NCBI RefSeq assembly: GCF_000015165.1
Contig: NC_009485.1
Coordinates: 3,925,501 to 3,989,500 of the forward strand
Length of the DNA stretch: 64,000 nt
Direction of reading: 5' to 3'
Source: Bradyrhizobium sp. BTAi1
GTDB lineage: Bacteria > Pseudomonadota > Alphaproteobacteria > Rhizobiales > Xanthobacteraceae
The translations under genes and the position numbers were made by a program. The notes beneath the pieces were generated by a model. It ran no database searches and had not been told where the DNA came from. It was given only the letters and a program-made list of their open reading frames with translations. Shown here in pieces: positions 63,720-64,000 of this stretch (its first letter is position 1; each line of letters begins with the position of its first letter).

Positions 63720-64000
63720 TGTTGTCACCTAAAGCAAAGCGAACTTCGGATATAATCGAAAAATGACGGCTGCCCAGTTGGGCGTCAATATCAACACTCA
63801 GCTAATCTAAGCAGTAGGTTAGCATGGGTGCGCTGCAAGAGGATGTTGACCTTCCGTTCGATGGCGACGTCCGCTCGTTGCGCCAATCCGAGCTTCGTCA
63901 ATGAGACGGTTCTGTGGTTTCTAAGGTGGACGGTCGGTCAACTGGACAACCGTGCCCATCTGGGACTGGTCCGGCGAGATGGCTGGCTATGGTCGCTCGA
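63720..64000. other. Right edge, no supported gene
   Basis: 281 bases hold the presumed promoter of the large exported protein and nothing else recognisable. A 26-codon frame from 63823 is too short and unsupported. Confidence 0.3.

Noticed and set aside
63823..63903. 26-codon frame at the right edge
   Set aside because: Too short, without a convincing ribosome site or any recognisable match.
1..64000. CRISPR array or prophage
   Set aside because: No regularly spaced direct repeats, cas genes, or phage structural genes are visible.

Overview
The window is high-GC DNA from an alphaproteobacterium, most likely Bradyrhizobium or a close relative. Supporting signs are a complete branched-chain-amide type ABC importer, neighbouring purF, cvpA and radA genes, a NnrU gene next to panB, a PEP-CTERM protein whose tail has the PEPSTWAMMILGF form, a ferredoxin of the VVDHNRCEAKGDC type, and palindromic repeats of the kind scattered through those genomes. 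No plasmid, phage or CRISPR signature was seen. The only recognisable mobile element is one IS110-family insertion.

The most unusual region is the left edge (1-1700). A Ro60/TROVE protein gene (rsr) runs off the left end on the minus strand. Directly upstream of it, on the same strand, lie four structured RNA units (922-1607). In each unit the two ends pair around the same internal loop (5' side UGGUGAA/G, 3' side G-Y-C-S-R-UUCC). Two units contain a complete but circularly permuted tRNA-like fold, in which tRNA positions 27-76 come before positions 1-26. Their anticodon-arm loops match the tRNA-Asn(GUU) and tRNA-Glu(UUC) types. I read this as a tandem array of YrlA-class Y RNAs serving the adjacent Ro protein. 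Retained anticodon arms, one encoded CCA, and reduced and enlarged sibling units are not what I would expect from a single-copy Y RNA locus.

From left to right after the array: an Acg-type nitroreductase and small genes (2.2-4.0 kb); a GST/MpaB pair; a histidine phosphatase; a Spx/ArsC-like protein; the five-gene ABC importer livG-livF-SBP-livH-livM (7.7-12.3 kb); DUF47-PitA phosphate uptake; prfC; a MarR gene divergent from a GDSL-esterase autotransporter; a degenerate HtrA-like protein coupled to a LuxR regulator; IS110; an Asp/Glu-type racemase; NnrU-panB; an acyl-CoA synthetase; a YfgM-like protein, a lipoprotein and der; a LuxR regulator; an MFS pump; an orphan paralogue of the importer's binding protein; a TetR/beta-propeller pair; a tightly overlapped lipoprotein-patatin-lipoprotein operon with a ferredoxin; an SDR; and purF, cvpA, radA and tauE (40-44.6 kb).

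The right third holds the PEP-CTERM protein, an amidase/outer-membrane-barrel/MFS operon, an AraC-alpha/beta hydrolase divergon, xthA, a Cys-rich secreted peptide, an FkbM methyltransferase, a Tat-exported class V aminotransferase-like protein, an aroA homologue, a GNAT acetyltransferase and a HAD phosphatase. Last is a 1323-residue exported TPR/coiled-coil protein of visibly lower GC content.

All functions are read from motifs and recalled family resemblance. No search or folding program was run, and all base pairing was checked by eye.
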